Positions 1 through 9,220 of a stretch of 12,040 bases of DNA are shown here, one piece after another. The DNA lies in the NCBI RefSeq assembly GCF_000499385.1, contig NW_013651885.1:1-12040 (forward strand). The letters are read 5' to 3'. The translations under genes were made by a program, and so were the position numbers. The notes under the pieces are model-generated. The model was not told the DNA's origin, did not search any database, and worked only from the letters and a program-made list of their open reading frames with translations. This stretch comes from Eimeria necatrix. Taxonomy: Eukaryota > Apicomplexa > Conoidasida > Eucoccidiorida > Eimeriidae. How positions within the stretch are numbered: position 1 is the stretch's first letter; every line of letters starts with the position of its first letter.

Positions 1-6
1 TTGTGT

Positions 7-357
7 ACTCTCGCCTCGCCTACGCACTTGCTGCGCGACCGTCAATAGTGCCAGCATTCGCCTCGTCGAACTCTTCGCAACATTCCACAAACCCAACCAC
101 ATTTCAGCACGCCTAACTCGCGCCCGTTCTTTTCCCAACCAACTGCCATCCAACCGCGCACCCAACTGCTTCTACCATTCTAGGAGGATCGCCCGTACCC
201 AACGCTCCTCTCCGAACCTCACCATCGCAGCCACACTTCTACTGACAACACACCATCCAATCCACCCTCACCAACACAACTCTCGCCTCGCCTACGCACT
301 TCCTGTGCGCCCTTCAATAGTGCCAGCATTCGTCTCGTCTGCCTCTCCACAATTCCG
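7..357. repeat. C-rich direct repeat, period 272 bp, two diverged copies
   Basis: The stretch beginning ACTCTCGCCTCGCCTACGCA at position 7 recurs at position 279. The first 60 or so bases of the two copies differ at only about five sites, and TCAATAGTGCCAGCATTCG is identical in both. After about position 72 (344 in copy 2) the match decays but can still be followed with small gaps to roughly 85/357. The DNA between the copies is strongly C-rich and G-poor on the plus strand, with many CCAAC-like words. This may be the edge of a longer satellite array that begins left of the window. No coding sequence is convincing here. Confidence 0.7.
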
Positions 358-440
358 CACGTACTTAACCACAACTGCGCAGATGGGTCTACCGGTAGCT
401 GTTGTTTCTTACAAGCGAGCCTACCGGATGTTATTGACAA

Positions 441-3348
441 ATGCAGTTCAAGCTATAAGTCGGAGTGCTTGCAGGCGCCGTTTGTGCACTGCTATGTATG
501 AGAAGCTCCCATATTGATGTATGACTCGTCCGTCGCCCAGTATTGAAGCTTTATTGCTCATTTAATTGGTTGCCCGCAACGCTGTCTTGCCACTAATGTC
601 TGCTATTTGAAACACGCGGTTAAGTATGCAAATGCGAATGGCTTTCACCTCTCTTCACTGTCATGAACTCCAACGCCCTCACCCGATTCCCCCATGTTAA
701 CAAGTATTATCAGTCTGATTGCCACCGGTCATCATTGGGAATATCCCATACTGCTTCCCAGGGGTCCCCGCTTGAGAACGCTCTCGTCGGCTAGGCAGAC
801 GTCCTGCAGCGCACAAGCACTGCTGTGCACGAACGTTAAAATTAGAACTTCGCTGTAGCACTTCTTCCGAAGTCATTCACGAGGACGCCACGGTCATTCA
901 ATTTGGTTTTCAATTCCACAGGCACTCTGATTTCTGCATTAGTCTTTCGATATGTGTTTGCAGCTTTTTTCAATAAAATTATTATAGCTGATGACGACAT
1001 TTTTCTTGACGTGGCTTTCTAGAACTGCCATGCGTGCCGCTTGTGCGGATTACCCACCAGTGAATGGCTGTGCTGACGAGTCATATTTAATGAGCCACAG
1101 TACTCATTCCCCACGCTCCATTTTCTCGGCTTTGCACGAATTCAAAACATTAAAGTGAAGGAGTTCTGTCATGTCGCACCATGCAGGGTAGTCGTCTGCG
1201 ATAAGCTTCGCTAAATGAGGTGTTCGAATCAACAAGCTCCCACGAAAGCATATTGGCATACGCAAGAGCGGATTAGTCACGATATGCACAGCCTACAGAA
1301 CAGTGCCTGCATACGTTGCTCTCTGCAAATGTCGACACGCTTTAATGGAGCAGCAGGAAACCCGATCATTCACTGCAGGAAAGGCTTGACGGGGCGCTTC
1401 ACACAGTCGGATTGCAACTATCCGTTTGCCCACTGCAGACAGCTCGTCAGCTACATGGGCAGATACTCAGCAAAATACTGCAAGCATGCAGGGAGCAAGG
1501 TGCCCACGTCAGCTAAACTAAGAAAACGCATGTGACAGTCGTGGACCCTTCTCACTTTGCCGCGCATGCTGCGTCACTGTGAGACAACGTAACATTCCCT
1601 CATATGGCTTTTTTGCACGTCCTGTTAGGCGCCATCCTGTACGAAGGTCATGCATAGACTCCAAGATCGTCAGTAGCCGCCAAACCAGCAGCGTCATCTC
1701 CCTTCCTCTCCATGCATTCACACCGTGCTCTCAACGTCTCTCAATATTACTCACCCAGTACCGAACAGCCACGACATTTCAGACCAGCATGTAGACGTGC
1801 TGCAAGACTGCACTGTCCAGATATGTTTGAAGAAGCTCGAAAACGCAACTGTTTGTTCAGTTCCCTGCGCGCCAGGCTCACTTCCCCCATCTAGGTTCTT
1901 TTAATGAAAGCTCGAAATGAAAACCAGGCGTTTTTTACATTTCACAGTTTGGTTCCTCCGAAGTAAGATTCTTGCAAATGCCAAAACGCCGAATGCTACA
2001 AATCTGGGGTGGAAGGTGCGTGATCTAGCACGATTCGCATATCGTCGAGAAACAATACGCTCTTCACATATCCCTCATATACCTGTCCGTCACACGAAAC
2101 GCTCTGCCCTCATGCATCGCAAAATAATAGCAAAATTCAGCTCAGCCCTCTTCAAAGGACATACAGAAGCCGATATCAACCGCTGCGTGCCCCTAGTCCA
2201 CAGCAGCGCCATCACTCCGGAAGATTGAGGAGGAACATGTTGCTCTATTCGGCAAATACATTACCAACGCAGTAACCAATAGCACGAACCGCACCCTCAC
2301 CTCTGTATCTGTGTAAACATTTTTCAAACAGCACCAAAAATACAATCATCCTACCATCACTAAATAGGAAATGGCTCTAATGTTGGCTAAGACACTAAGC
2401 AAGAAGGTTCTACAGTGCAGGGGACGCAACCAAAGCATCTGCACAGTGAAAAGTAGGAAACACCACACTGCTCATCATGAAACACGATTTCGATCTTCCG
2501 TCACAGCTCAAATTCCGGCAAGCGCTGAACTGTTGCTACATGCACTTCATTGGGTCGCTCTCTGTTTCATTGACGGCAAAACTGTGTGGCTCGTGTCTTT
2601 GTCCGCGCTGCACAACATTCTGCTATCAAAGCAGAATGTTATAGCAAGTATTGACGGAAGAAAAGCAAATGAAGACATATCCAACCAGCAACCAAGCAAC
2701 TCTCTGCACGGCGATTTGCTGCCTTGACTCCTTCCCTGACGCAGATTGTAAACAGCCACATTACAAAACAAGGCCCGGACACACAGCTCTTCCCCTGCTG
2801 TGCTGCTTCCAATCCGCAACAGTCACAGGCCATGCATACATTTGCACACAGGCGGCTTAAACAGAAAACTACACTCCTCCTAATCAGTGCTCGCATCACA
2901 CTGATGCCAGCACACTACCACAGCACTTCAGGCCAAGCGCACACATGATGCAAAATCAGCACAAGAATTGTCTACCACCATCGTCCGGGTTGCATAATTC
3001 TCAAATATTTCTTGCCAGGGGCAGCCGTGGATATCCTCTGTAAACAACCTACGACTCAAAGGCCTCAAGCACCCCCTAATTCACTTACTACCTGTGTGTA
3101 TGTCATGTGAAAACGTGCTAAGGAAATCTGCAGCACACTTCGATGCCCGATAGCTACCCATGTAGTGTTACTGTATGTCATTAAATACCTCTACTGCACG
3201 GTGCGACCAGTCCCGCAGTAACACACTATTGCGTTCTCGTTCGACGCACCCACGGTGACTTTACCATCACAATCCGGAGCTCACTACTTTGCGTCACAAT
3301 GTTTACTCAAGTAAGGAATGCTCCACTTCACTGTATGTCATCCGCCCA
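441..3348. other. Repeat-poor stretch without a supportable gene
   Basis: Base composition is close to even and stop codons occur in all frames at the expected density. Open stretches reach about 60 to 120 codons, which is what chance predicts for this length. None shows a recognisable domain or a clear pair of splice sites with matched phase. One short inverted repeat (2614-2640) is annotated separately. A minus-strand open piece at 3035-2928 could be a downstream exon of the membrane-anchor exon at 3783 and is discussed there. Introns, untranslated exons or unrecognised small exons cannot be excluded. Confidence 0.5.
2614..2640. repeat. Short perfect inverted repeat (10-bp arms)
   Basis: The arms AACATTCTGC (2614-2623) and GCAGAATGTT (2631-2640) are exact reverse complements around the 7-base loop TATCAAA. 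The match stops at the next base outward. A stem this long with so short a loop is expected by chance well under once in the 7-kb repeat-poor part, but it is weak next to the hairpins at 5.4-5.6 kb. No T-tract or other terminator-like context follows it. Confidence 0.6.
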
Positions 3349-3783
3349 TCACAACGGCAAAGGGATGACGCGAAAGAGTCTCACAGCGCAAATGTGAGCT
3401 CCAACAGAGCCATCTTCCGACAAAAATCTTGGTCTTGGTGCCAAAGCTGAATTAGTCCCTAGGTTCCGAAAGCATAATAGCGCCAAAAATGTTACGGCGA
3501 GTGCAGCTGCAAAAATGCTGGCCATGTGCACGGCGCATTCATGTCTTTTCCTCCTCCACGACCCCACAGCTCTAACCGTTGTTGAGTTGTCTGCTTGCTG
3601 GTGCAAGTATATGCTCAAATTGAGATGAAGGGGCTCGCTTGGGTTACGCAAATGTACACCATGGAGCTGCGGCAATGCATCAGTTGTTTTCCCACGTTCG
3701 CCCACTGCAACGGCAGGTTCTTCGTCCGACAACCAACTAGGGTTCCATTCTGAAGGACTTTCGCGTCTCGCTTCAGGATCCAT
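3349..3783 (-). CDS. Putative first exon of a signal-anchor protein with an RxLxE motif
   Basis: The product is not recognised as a named protein. The ATG at 3783 sits in AAGATGG, a strong eukaryotic start context, and the frame stays open for 144 codons. Residues 1-80 are hydrophilic and end in a basic patch (WRRKR, 76-80). Residues about 84-105 form one hydrophobic segment that fits a type II signal anchor or recessed signal peptide. R119-F120-L121-S122-E123 follows 14 residues later. RxLxE is the pattern of the Plasmodium PEXEL and Toxoplasma TEXEL export-processing motifs, where the cleaving protease is plasmepsin V or ASP5; a role here is inference. A GTGAGA splice donor lies directly after codon 133 (exon end at 3385), so the last 11 codons before the stop may be intronic. 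One phase-compatible continuation is an open piece at 3035-2928, adding 35 residues with three Cys, but its acceptor is weak. A chance ORF or a gene relic remains possible. Confidence 0.42.
   Translation of the reverse strand: MDPEARRESPSEWNPSWLSDEEPAVAVGERGKTTDALPQLHGVHLRNPSEPLHLNLSIYLHQQADNSTTVRAVGSWRRKRHECAVHMASIFAAALAVTFLALLCFRNLGTNSALAPRPRFLSEDGSVGAHICAVRLFRVIPLPL
3385..3385 (-). other. Candidate 5' splice donor (GTGAGA) ending the signal-anchor exon
   Basis: On the minus strand the codon GCT (Ala133) is followed by GTGAGACTC, with intron bases starting at 3384. The break falls between codons (phase 0). The exonic side of the site is not consensus (GCT rather than AG), so only the intronic side supports it. 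Confidence 0.35.
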
Positions 3784-3849
3784 CTTCTCCTGCTGCACAC
3801 GGAAATATGCACTCTGAGGCCGGATGGACCGCTGAACCGCTGTACCACC

Positions 3850-5318
3850 GGACCGTTCCAGAGAATCCGGAGGTGGGCTGTTAGATCAAGAGAAGCAAGG
3901 TATTGAAAGACTTCTCACAAGTTAAACTTACAAGAAGGGCGCTTAGGCACAATGATTTCTAGAAAAGAAGCCTATATGTTCTTTGCAGTTCCCCTGGTTC
4001 AACGTTATGTTCTGCCAGTCTTAACTACGGCAAGCACGGGTCACCACAGCACTGGGTTTTGCAGCCGGATCCAGACTACAGTGGGACTTTTGGAATGCAA
4101 TAAGATGTACTGGGGATTAATTTTGCATCATCTGATTGTAAGGGAATTCATTCAATTCATTCAAGCATGAACCTCAAAGTGTCGAGCTCTGGTGCACTGC
4201 CTGGGGCTTATTGCAGTTCCCTACGCAACTGCTCCACGAAAGTCCTTATTGGATATGAAGGAAGTCACATTAATATTATTCAAATGGGATATCTTGTATA
4301 AAGCCGACAGCTCGCTGAAGCTCACCGGTTCCGGCGGTCTCTGAGGCAAGCTGTCTCAAGCTACAAGGCATTCTCGCAGACAAAGGGGAGGCCTTTGGGT
4401 CAGGCGTTGCGCCCTGCTAGCAGTTCAGTTTAGGTGACTTTTAGTTCTATCTGCATGTCTGCATACTTTTACCCTCCTACTTGTCTTTAGTCTGAGGAAT
4501 TCAGATCGTTGGTCACGTAGCTTATGTGATTCCGTGCGAATGCCCTGGGCTGTAGATCATTAAAATGCCCGACTCGCACCTAACGAGATTGGCAGACACA
4601 CATGTGCCACAAGACAACAACGGAACGCTGCCTTTGGCTTCTACTCGGCCTCAGAAAACGCATATGCAGAACCAGCTTACCGGTATGAACTGGATCTAGA
4701 AGCGGAGGCCGCACACTTTGCACATTTCAGGAAACGAGCACCATTCAATCTGCAACTGGGTCAAACTCGAAGAGCCCAGGATCAACTCGACCGAGTTGAG
4801 GAAGCCGGATCTCAATTGTGCAAGTCAGATTCAGGGTTATGGCGACAGCATAGTGACGGAAGCTCGAAATTTTGAAAAGGCGTTCACTAGTTTGGTGCAC
4901 ATATTACACATGCAATCTAGAATACTCCGAAGTGCAGCGGCCATGAAGATGCGTCAGCAGTTCATGACGGCAGCGCTAGACTACTGATTTGATGTAGATG
5001 GCCCACTGTCAACGAGGATAATCGAGAACGAGCTTAGACACTTCTAAATGTTGATTGTGTGAAGCTTTCTACGAAGCAGTAATGGCACGCCTGGACAAAC
5101 TGATACCAAAGGAGTATCACTTTAGTAAGCTAACAAGTTCCTTCTCTTACTAGCCCAGCATGAGCGTTTTCCCACTACCCAGCTGGTAGAGTCCTCCAAG
5201 GCTTAGCTGCTTGGCGATGGTGTCCTCAGCCTACACCCGAGATGTGTGAAACTTGAGAAGCTGCAGAGGCCCTGAAATTGATTTTGGGGACACTGGACAG
5301 AAAGCTGAAAACGACGGG
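3850..5318. other. Repeat-poor stretch; possible decayed coding pieces, no gene called
   Basis: Several open but unanchored pieces occur on the plus strand. The longest, 4564-4875, has 103 codons and no start Met, and reads as acidic and helix-like around EAEAAHFAHFRKRAPF. A second frame overlaps it at 4718-4987 and ends in a helical segment rich in Met, Arg and Ala. A 33-codon piece lies at about 5054-5153. Together they could be frameshifted remains or small exons of an Eimeria-specific gene. Their lengths do not exceed chance expectation, and no domain is recognised. Confidence 0.35.
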
Positions 5319-5642
5319 ATGCAACAAGTTGAACTTGCAGGGTCTGCGCTACAGAGAAGGCGTCAACAGCTTGACGAGTCCGTCAAGCTGTTGATGCCTC
5401 CTCTGTGGCAAATGGCACTAGTGAGTGTTGCACGAGAAAAAGGGGGTTCTGAGAGCGAGACTGTTCCTAAGAGAAAGCGAAGGTACACAAGAAACTACTT
5501 CAACCTGCAGTTGTGCATGTCAAAGCAGTGTCTTGTGTACGAGACTGTTCCTCTGCGAAAGAGAAGGCATACAAGAAACTGCTTTAACGTGCAGTTCTGC
5601 ATGTTAAAGCAGTTTCTTGTGTACTGCGCGGAGGGCTACTAA
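5319..5642 (+). CDS. Doubtful small ORF overlapping the hairpin cluster
   Basis: An ATG at 5319 opens 107 codons to a stop at 5642. Residues 1-40 look like a charged helix. The C-terminal 60 residues contain two copies of a 28-residue unit (ETVP, then a KRKRR or RKRRH-like basic patch, then a Cys-containing hydrophobic tail) because the DNA carries an 84-bp tandem duplication, and 84 is a multiple of three. The same DNA is dominated by three inverted repeats, so palindromic structure explains the sequence better than protein selection does. No family is recognised. I list it because the duplication keeps the frame open, but I think it is more likely not translated. Confidence 0.15.
   Translation: MQQVELAGSALQRRRQQLDESVKLLMPPLWQMALVSVAREKGGSESETVPKRKRRYTRNYFNLQLCMSKQCLVYETVPLRKRRHTRNCFNVQFCMLKQFLVYCAEGY
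5354..5403. repeat. Long hairpin 1 (23-bp arms, 4-base loop)
   Basis: The left arm is 5354-5376, the loop AGTC is 5377-5380 and the right arm is 5381-5403. The core GGCGTCAACAGCTTGACG pairs with CGTCAAGCTGTTGATGCC with a single G:T wobble. Outside it only one A-C mismatch occurs before three more pairs. In RNA this would be a 23-pair stem with one wobble and one mismatch. It is the first of three such structures within 270 bp. Confidence 0.85.
5483..5540. repeat. Long hairpin 2 (22-bp imperfect arms)
   Basis: The arms 5483-5504 and 5519-5540 both read outward to GTACACAAG/CTTGTGTAC and surround a 14-base centre at 5505-5518. Eighteen of 22 arm positions pair. It is the diverged version of hairpin 3 in the neighbouring duplicate. 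Confidence 0.8.
5571..5620. repeat. Long hairpin 3 (perfect 18-bp arms)
   Basis: ACAAGAAACTGCTTTAAC (5571-5588) and GTTAAAGCAGTTTCTTGT (5603-5620) are exact reverse complements. The 14-base centre, GTGCAGTTCTGCAT, itself folds as TGCAG/CTGCA plus a G:T pair, so the stem can extend almost to the middle. Two more pairs (one wobble) are possible outside the arms. A perfect stem of this length is very unlikely by chance in DNA without simple repeats. Confidence 0.9.
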
Positions 5643-7268
5643 CTATTGTAGAAGCTGAATAATTCGTGGATACTACCTGATGGTGGGCGAAGCATTACTG
5701 GTTTCCGGTGACTCGCGCAGCTCTAATAGCCAGCTAACTGCAGGCCAGGGTGCTGGGGCTTTCAGAAAATGTGTACAACTCTTTAGTAGCAGGCCTTTAC
5801 AAAAATTGAACCCACTAGTTGATATCGCCTTTCAGAAGACACCAGCGGAAAGCTTATCCTGCAAGGCATTCTTGAAGTGTATCTCTTTTGATCCTGCTTC
5901 GCTGGCTCTGAGTTAGAAGCACATTTGAAGGTAAGGTGGACTTCTATCTATCTATTCTAAATTTGCGACGGAGTCCTGGGCAGTCACTTGGACTCAAATT
6001 GGGTTGTGGTACTGTACACCCAAACTGCTAACTGGAGCAAGAAGCCAACTTGAATGCCGTTTGCACGCAAAAGCGGCATTTAATTGCTGCTTCCCTGTGG
6101 AAGGCACTCAATGTTAAGGCTGGTTACAAGCCACAGGAACTTATGCTGGCTTTCAGAACATATTTTCGTGGATTTCGCCCCCCTAAGCGGCTATACTGGC
6201 GTCGCTGTCACAGGCTGCTTCCCACAACTTCAAATGCAGCGCCAGAGACTCCAATATGGCATGCAATTTGTACTTAAATGCAGTAAAATGCAAATAAATA
6301 GCAACTTGACACTAATTGAGGGAAAATAAGTACAAAAGATGCTCCTATGCGCGTGGGTAGACCTGTTCCCGTGGCTGTGAGCCTGAGGTGTATGGCATCA
6401 ATGACCACTGCAGTTCCATTTCGCGGAAACTTTCGAGCAACTGTCCGAAATAAAGATTTATTTGTTTTTTATTTTGGAAATGAAGGCAGATGTCCTTTCT
6501 TTGGGGAATACACTAAAGCTGAGAGGCCCTTTTTTAGGAAAGTGCACTAGAAACCTCGGGGGCTTCAGTGACACCCAAACTAGCTGGAGGCACGGTGACG
6601 GAAATGTTTATTTTCTGCTCTTTTGAGGCTTTAACTCATTAAATTTGTAATTAGTTATTGGTAATGAACATTCGGAACTTCTTTTTGAACTCTGGTGAGA
6701 ACTTTCCCGCTTATAGCAGCAGCGTGGGGAGGCCTCAAACACTGGTTGTGTTTCTAGACGGCCATCTGTGCCCACTGGAATTCTGCAGAGTCCATTCAAA
6801 AAGATCTCCAAAATTCAAAATGAAAGAAAGCCCGAATATTATTTTGCGCTTCAACTGGAGGAAAGATGCGTCGAAAATCGAAAACGGTCCACCCCCAATG
6901 ACTGGTCTTGTGGACCAGCGGTGCTACGGGCTGAAACGGCGGCAGAACGTCGAAGGCCCCCGTGTGTCCTCTTGTTTTTTCAAGGAAAATAGTAAATTTG
7001 AATTATTTTAAAAGGAGGGAATAATGAAGAAGGATAGGACAAGTGGGAAGAAGGCTGAAGCGTGTGCTACGGGGCGAGCTGTCACTGCTGCTGGCCGCGC
7101 CGCGTAGATCGAGGCAGCACACACTGCTTTGCCCCGTCTTTTCTTCTCAATCTTGAATTAATTTGTAATACAATATCCTTTTAAATGCAGTACCCGCTCT
7201 TTTGTCTTTCTTTTTTCATGGGAAGGCCGGGAGAGCCGCCCGCCACGAACTCGCGGGACCAGCTTCCG
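5643..7268. other. Repeat-poor, partly AT-rich stretch without a clear gene
   Basis: Short open frames occur (for example 5680-5916 and a 115-residue frame from the ATG at 6664 to 7011), but none has a domain, a strong start context and credible splice sites together. AT content rises between about 6430 and 6700 and again at 6980-7020. A small (CTAT)n run lies near 5945. The 6664-7011 frame could be an upstream exon or an independent small protein. The last few hundred bases (from about 7000) probably include the promoter and 5' untranslated part of the chromodomain gene, but no core promoter motif can be named. Confidence 0.4.
6053..6080. repeat. Short hairpin
   Basis: AATGCCG (6053-6059) pairs with CGGCATT (6074-6080), and inside them TTTGC (6060-6064) pairs with GCAAA (6067-6071), leaving a two-base AG bulge and a two-base centre. 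It is smaller than the 5.4-5.6 kb hairpins and shares no sequence with them. Confidence 0.55.
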
Positions 7269-7274
7269 GTATGT
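7269..7274 (+). other. Possible 5'-UTR splice donor of the chromodomain gene
   Basis: The bases CCG|GTATGT form a good eukaryotic 5' splice site 186 bp upstream of the preferred start codon. A leader intron could end at an AG between it and the ATG at 7455, for example the CTCAAG directly before the ATG, but no acceptor stands out. This is an inference from one motif. Confidence 0.2.
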
Positions 7275-7454
7275 CTTGAGAGCGGCGGGGAGTAAACGAG
7301 AAGAGCATCTTGCCATATTTCTTGAGTTGTTTCTGTCTTTTTTTGCATTTTGAGTTGTTTGTCCTGCTTTTAATTGGGGCTTGCGAGCTATTTCTTTCCG
7401 CGGGTTTCGCCGCGGGCTCGTGCGCGCTGGGTTCGGGTGTCTGTACACCTCAAG

Positions 7455-8507
7455 ATGGCGACCTTTGTGGAAGGCGAAGACGGATACTTTTCGGTGGAAG
7501 ATATTGTGGCAGTAAAACGTGTATTTAGCAAGTTTTTTTTCCGTGTGAAGTGGCGGGGCTACGAGGACCCCAGCGAGGACACTTGGGAGCCCCTGGAGTC
7601 GTTTCAGAGAACCGGAAGTTTCGAATTCCGCCGCAAAATCGAAGCCCTCAAGAAGTGGTACTGGGACACTGGGCAGGCTGAGAAAGAGCTGCTGCAGAGG
7701 CGCGCTCTGAGGCGCCAAGCGCTGCAGCAGAAGCGCCAGAAGCTGCTCAAGCAAAAGCAGCGCCAGAAGCAGCGCCACGAGCAGCAGCAAAGCTCCGGCC
7801 CCCCCAAGAAGCAGCAACGGCAGCAGACACAGAGGCAGCCGCAGCAGCAGCAGAATGGAGTTCTGCGCGGCAGTGGCGGTCGAGGGGCCCCCTCCCCCAG
7901 AGAAATAACTGGAGAGTCCAAAGAGAAGAACCCAAAAAAACTGCAGCAAGTTGCTGCAGCAAATCCACAGAAGAAAGTAAAAGGAAGCAACAGCAGCAGC
8001 AGCAGCAGCAGGGGCTGCAGCGGGTGCTGCAGCAGCAGCAGCGCAACCGCCAAAGCTGCTTTTGCTTTTGTGGAGGATGTCGACTTGTCCCCTTCTTCTC
8101 TTTCTCCCGTGTCTGACTCGGACTCAAGTTACAGCGAAAGCGACGGAAGGCGGGAGCTGCAGCAGCAGCAGCAGCGGCGGCGACGTAGGACGCAGCAGCA
8201 GCAGCAGCAGCAGCAGCAGCGGCAGCAGCACGGGAGTGATCGGGACAAAGAGCGCGGCCTGCACAGGGGCTCCCTAGGGGCCTTCGGGGCAATAAGACAG
8301 GCATTCCCCCTCCCCGAATCTGCTGCTGCTGGGTTTTATGTTTGCAGCTTGCTGAGGCAGCAGCAGCAAGAGCTGCAGCAGCTGCGGGCCCGCCAGGCTC
8401 AAACGGGAAGCGAAATCGACAGTCTCCCTTTTGCGTCCCTTCTTTCGCAGAACTTGGAGGCGCACGGCAAACAGCAGCAGAGCAGCAAGGGGCGCAGGCG
8501 GCTCGGG

Positions 8508-8549
<42 letters not shown>

Positions 8550-9215
8550 GTGAGGAAGCAGCCGCAGCTGGGGCTGCAGCATATACCGATAAACAAAAAA
8601 AGGAGGGCCAGGCCAAAGAGATGCTGCCGCGCTTCGTCGCAGCTGAGGGTGCTGGAAGATACAGTTTGTGCGGGAAGCAGCAGCAGCAGCAGGCGCAGCA
8701 GCAGCAGCAGCAGCAAGTGCAACAGCAGCGAAGACAACGACGGAGGCTTTGCTGACAGCCCGCTGCGCTGCTGGCTAGGGGAAGATGAGGCCCCCGACTT
8801 CTTGCCTGCAGAATTGGGCAGCAGCAAAAACTGCTATTTGGAGTTCAGGGGCTGCTGGGACCCTGTGGCTCGGGCGAAGCAGCGCTGCAGAGTGCTGCAG
8901 CAGCGGCTGCAGCAGCAGCAGCAGCAGCAGCAGGGGCAGCAGCAGCAGCAGCAGCAGCAGGGGCAGCAGCAGCAGCAGATGCTGCTGCTGCAGCGTGAAA
9001 CCCTCGCAGGGAGCTGCTCGCAGACAACGCAGTCGGAAGAAAGACTTTTAATGCATCTTCGGAGAAAAGAAATCCCAGAAATAAAAAACAAAGAAGACAC
9101 CCAATCTGCTGCATTAGTAGAAGTTGTGGGGTTAGGCATAGGGGGAAGTGAGACAGAAGCAGAAGTCAAACACATTTGCGTAGAAGGTTGTTACTGCAGG
9201 GCTGGCAATGGATAG
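7455..9215 (+). CDS. Chromodomain protein with long poly-Q/low-complexity tail
   Basis: This is probably a nuclear protein that binds methylated histone H3 tails in heterochromatin. The start chosen is the ATG at 7455 in CAAGATGGCG, an excellent context; an in-frame ATG at 7374 would add 27 residues of less protein-like sequence. The product is 586 residues. Residues about 10-65 are a chromodomain: YFSVEDIVAVKR, then FFFRVKWRGYED, then EDTWEPLESF and a closing helix to about 65. By alignment with HP1 and Polycomb the methyl-lysine cage is F12, W33 and Y36, all aromatic. The rest is Q/S/R-rich, with an acidic Ser cluster (SDSDSSYSESD), Q runs of up to about 12 and a basic NLS-like patch NKKRRARPKR (380-389). 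No chromoshadow domain is visible, so it is not a typical full HP1. Relation to Toxoplasma Chromo1 is possible but unproven. The reading is intronless; the last 60 residues have normal composition but no known domain, and a 3' intron cannot be excluded. Confidence 0.8.
8512..8544 (+). repeat. In-gene CAG tract coding for poly-glutamine
   Basis: About a dozen consecutive CAG/CAA codons encode an uninterrupted Gln run within the chromodomain protein. Similar shorter tracts lie at about 8157-8175, 8193-8222, 8912-8931 and 8936-8976. Such homopolymeric runs are common in Eimeria coding sequence and are probably length-variable between strains. Confidence 0.85.
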
Positions 9216-9220
9216 CCACT

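Larger units (their letters stand above)
5456..5623 (+). repeat. 84-bp tandem duplication, two copies
   Basis: Copy 1 (5456-5539) and copy 2 (5540-5623) both begin CGAGACTGTTCCT and end in TCTTGTGTA(C). By eye about 12 of 84 positions differ. Each copy contains its own inverted repeat. The copy 2 arms match perfectly, while the copy 1 arms carry four mismatches, so one hairpin has been kept or recently homogenised while the other decays. The period keeps any overlapping reading frame intact. Confidence 0.85.

Noticed and set aside
1222..1240. TTCGAAT box resembling a tRNA T-arm
   Set aside because: The flanking five bases on each side do not pair and no acceptor or D-arm precedes it.
1215..1535. 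Cys-containing 106-codon plus-strand frame
   Set aside because: Length is within chance expectation and there is no signal peptide, ordered Cys pattern or homology that I can see.
4564..4875. 103-codon plus-strand open stretch with protein-like composition
   Set aside because: No start Met, no recognised domain, no clear splice pair. Several stretches this long are expected by chance in 7 kb over six frames. Kept only as a remark.
6448..6463. AAATAAA/TTTATTT inverted repeat as a terminator or polyadenylation element
   Set aside because: Short, AT-only and with no gene ending next to it; expected by chance in this AT-rich patch.
8321..8347. Intron 3' end (TTTTATGTTTGCAG) inside the chromodomain gene
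   Set aside because: It resembles an acceptor, but the nearest upstream GT donor that I could see (8236) would break the frame, while unspliced reading stays open and plausible.
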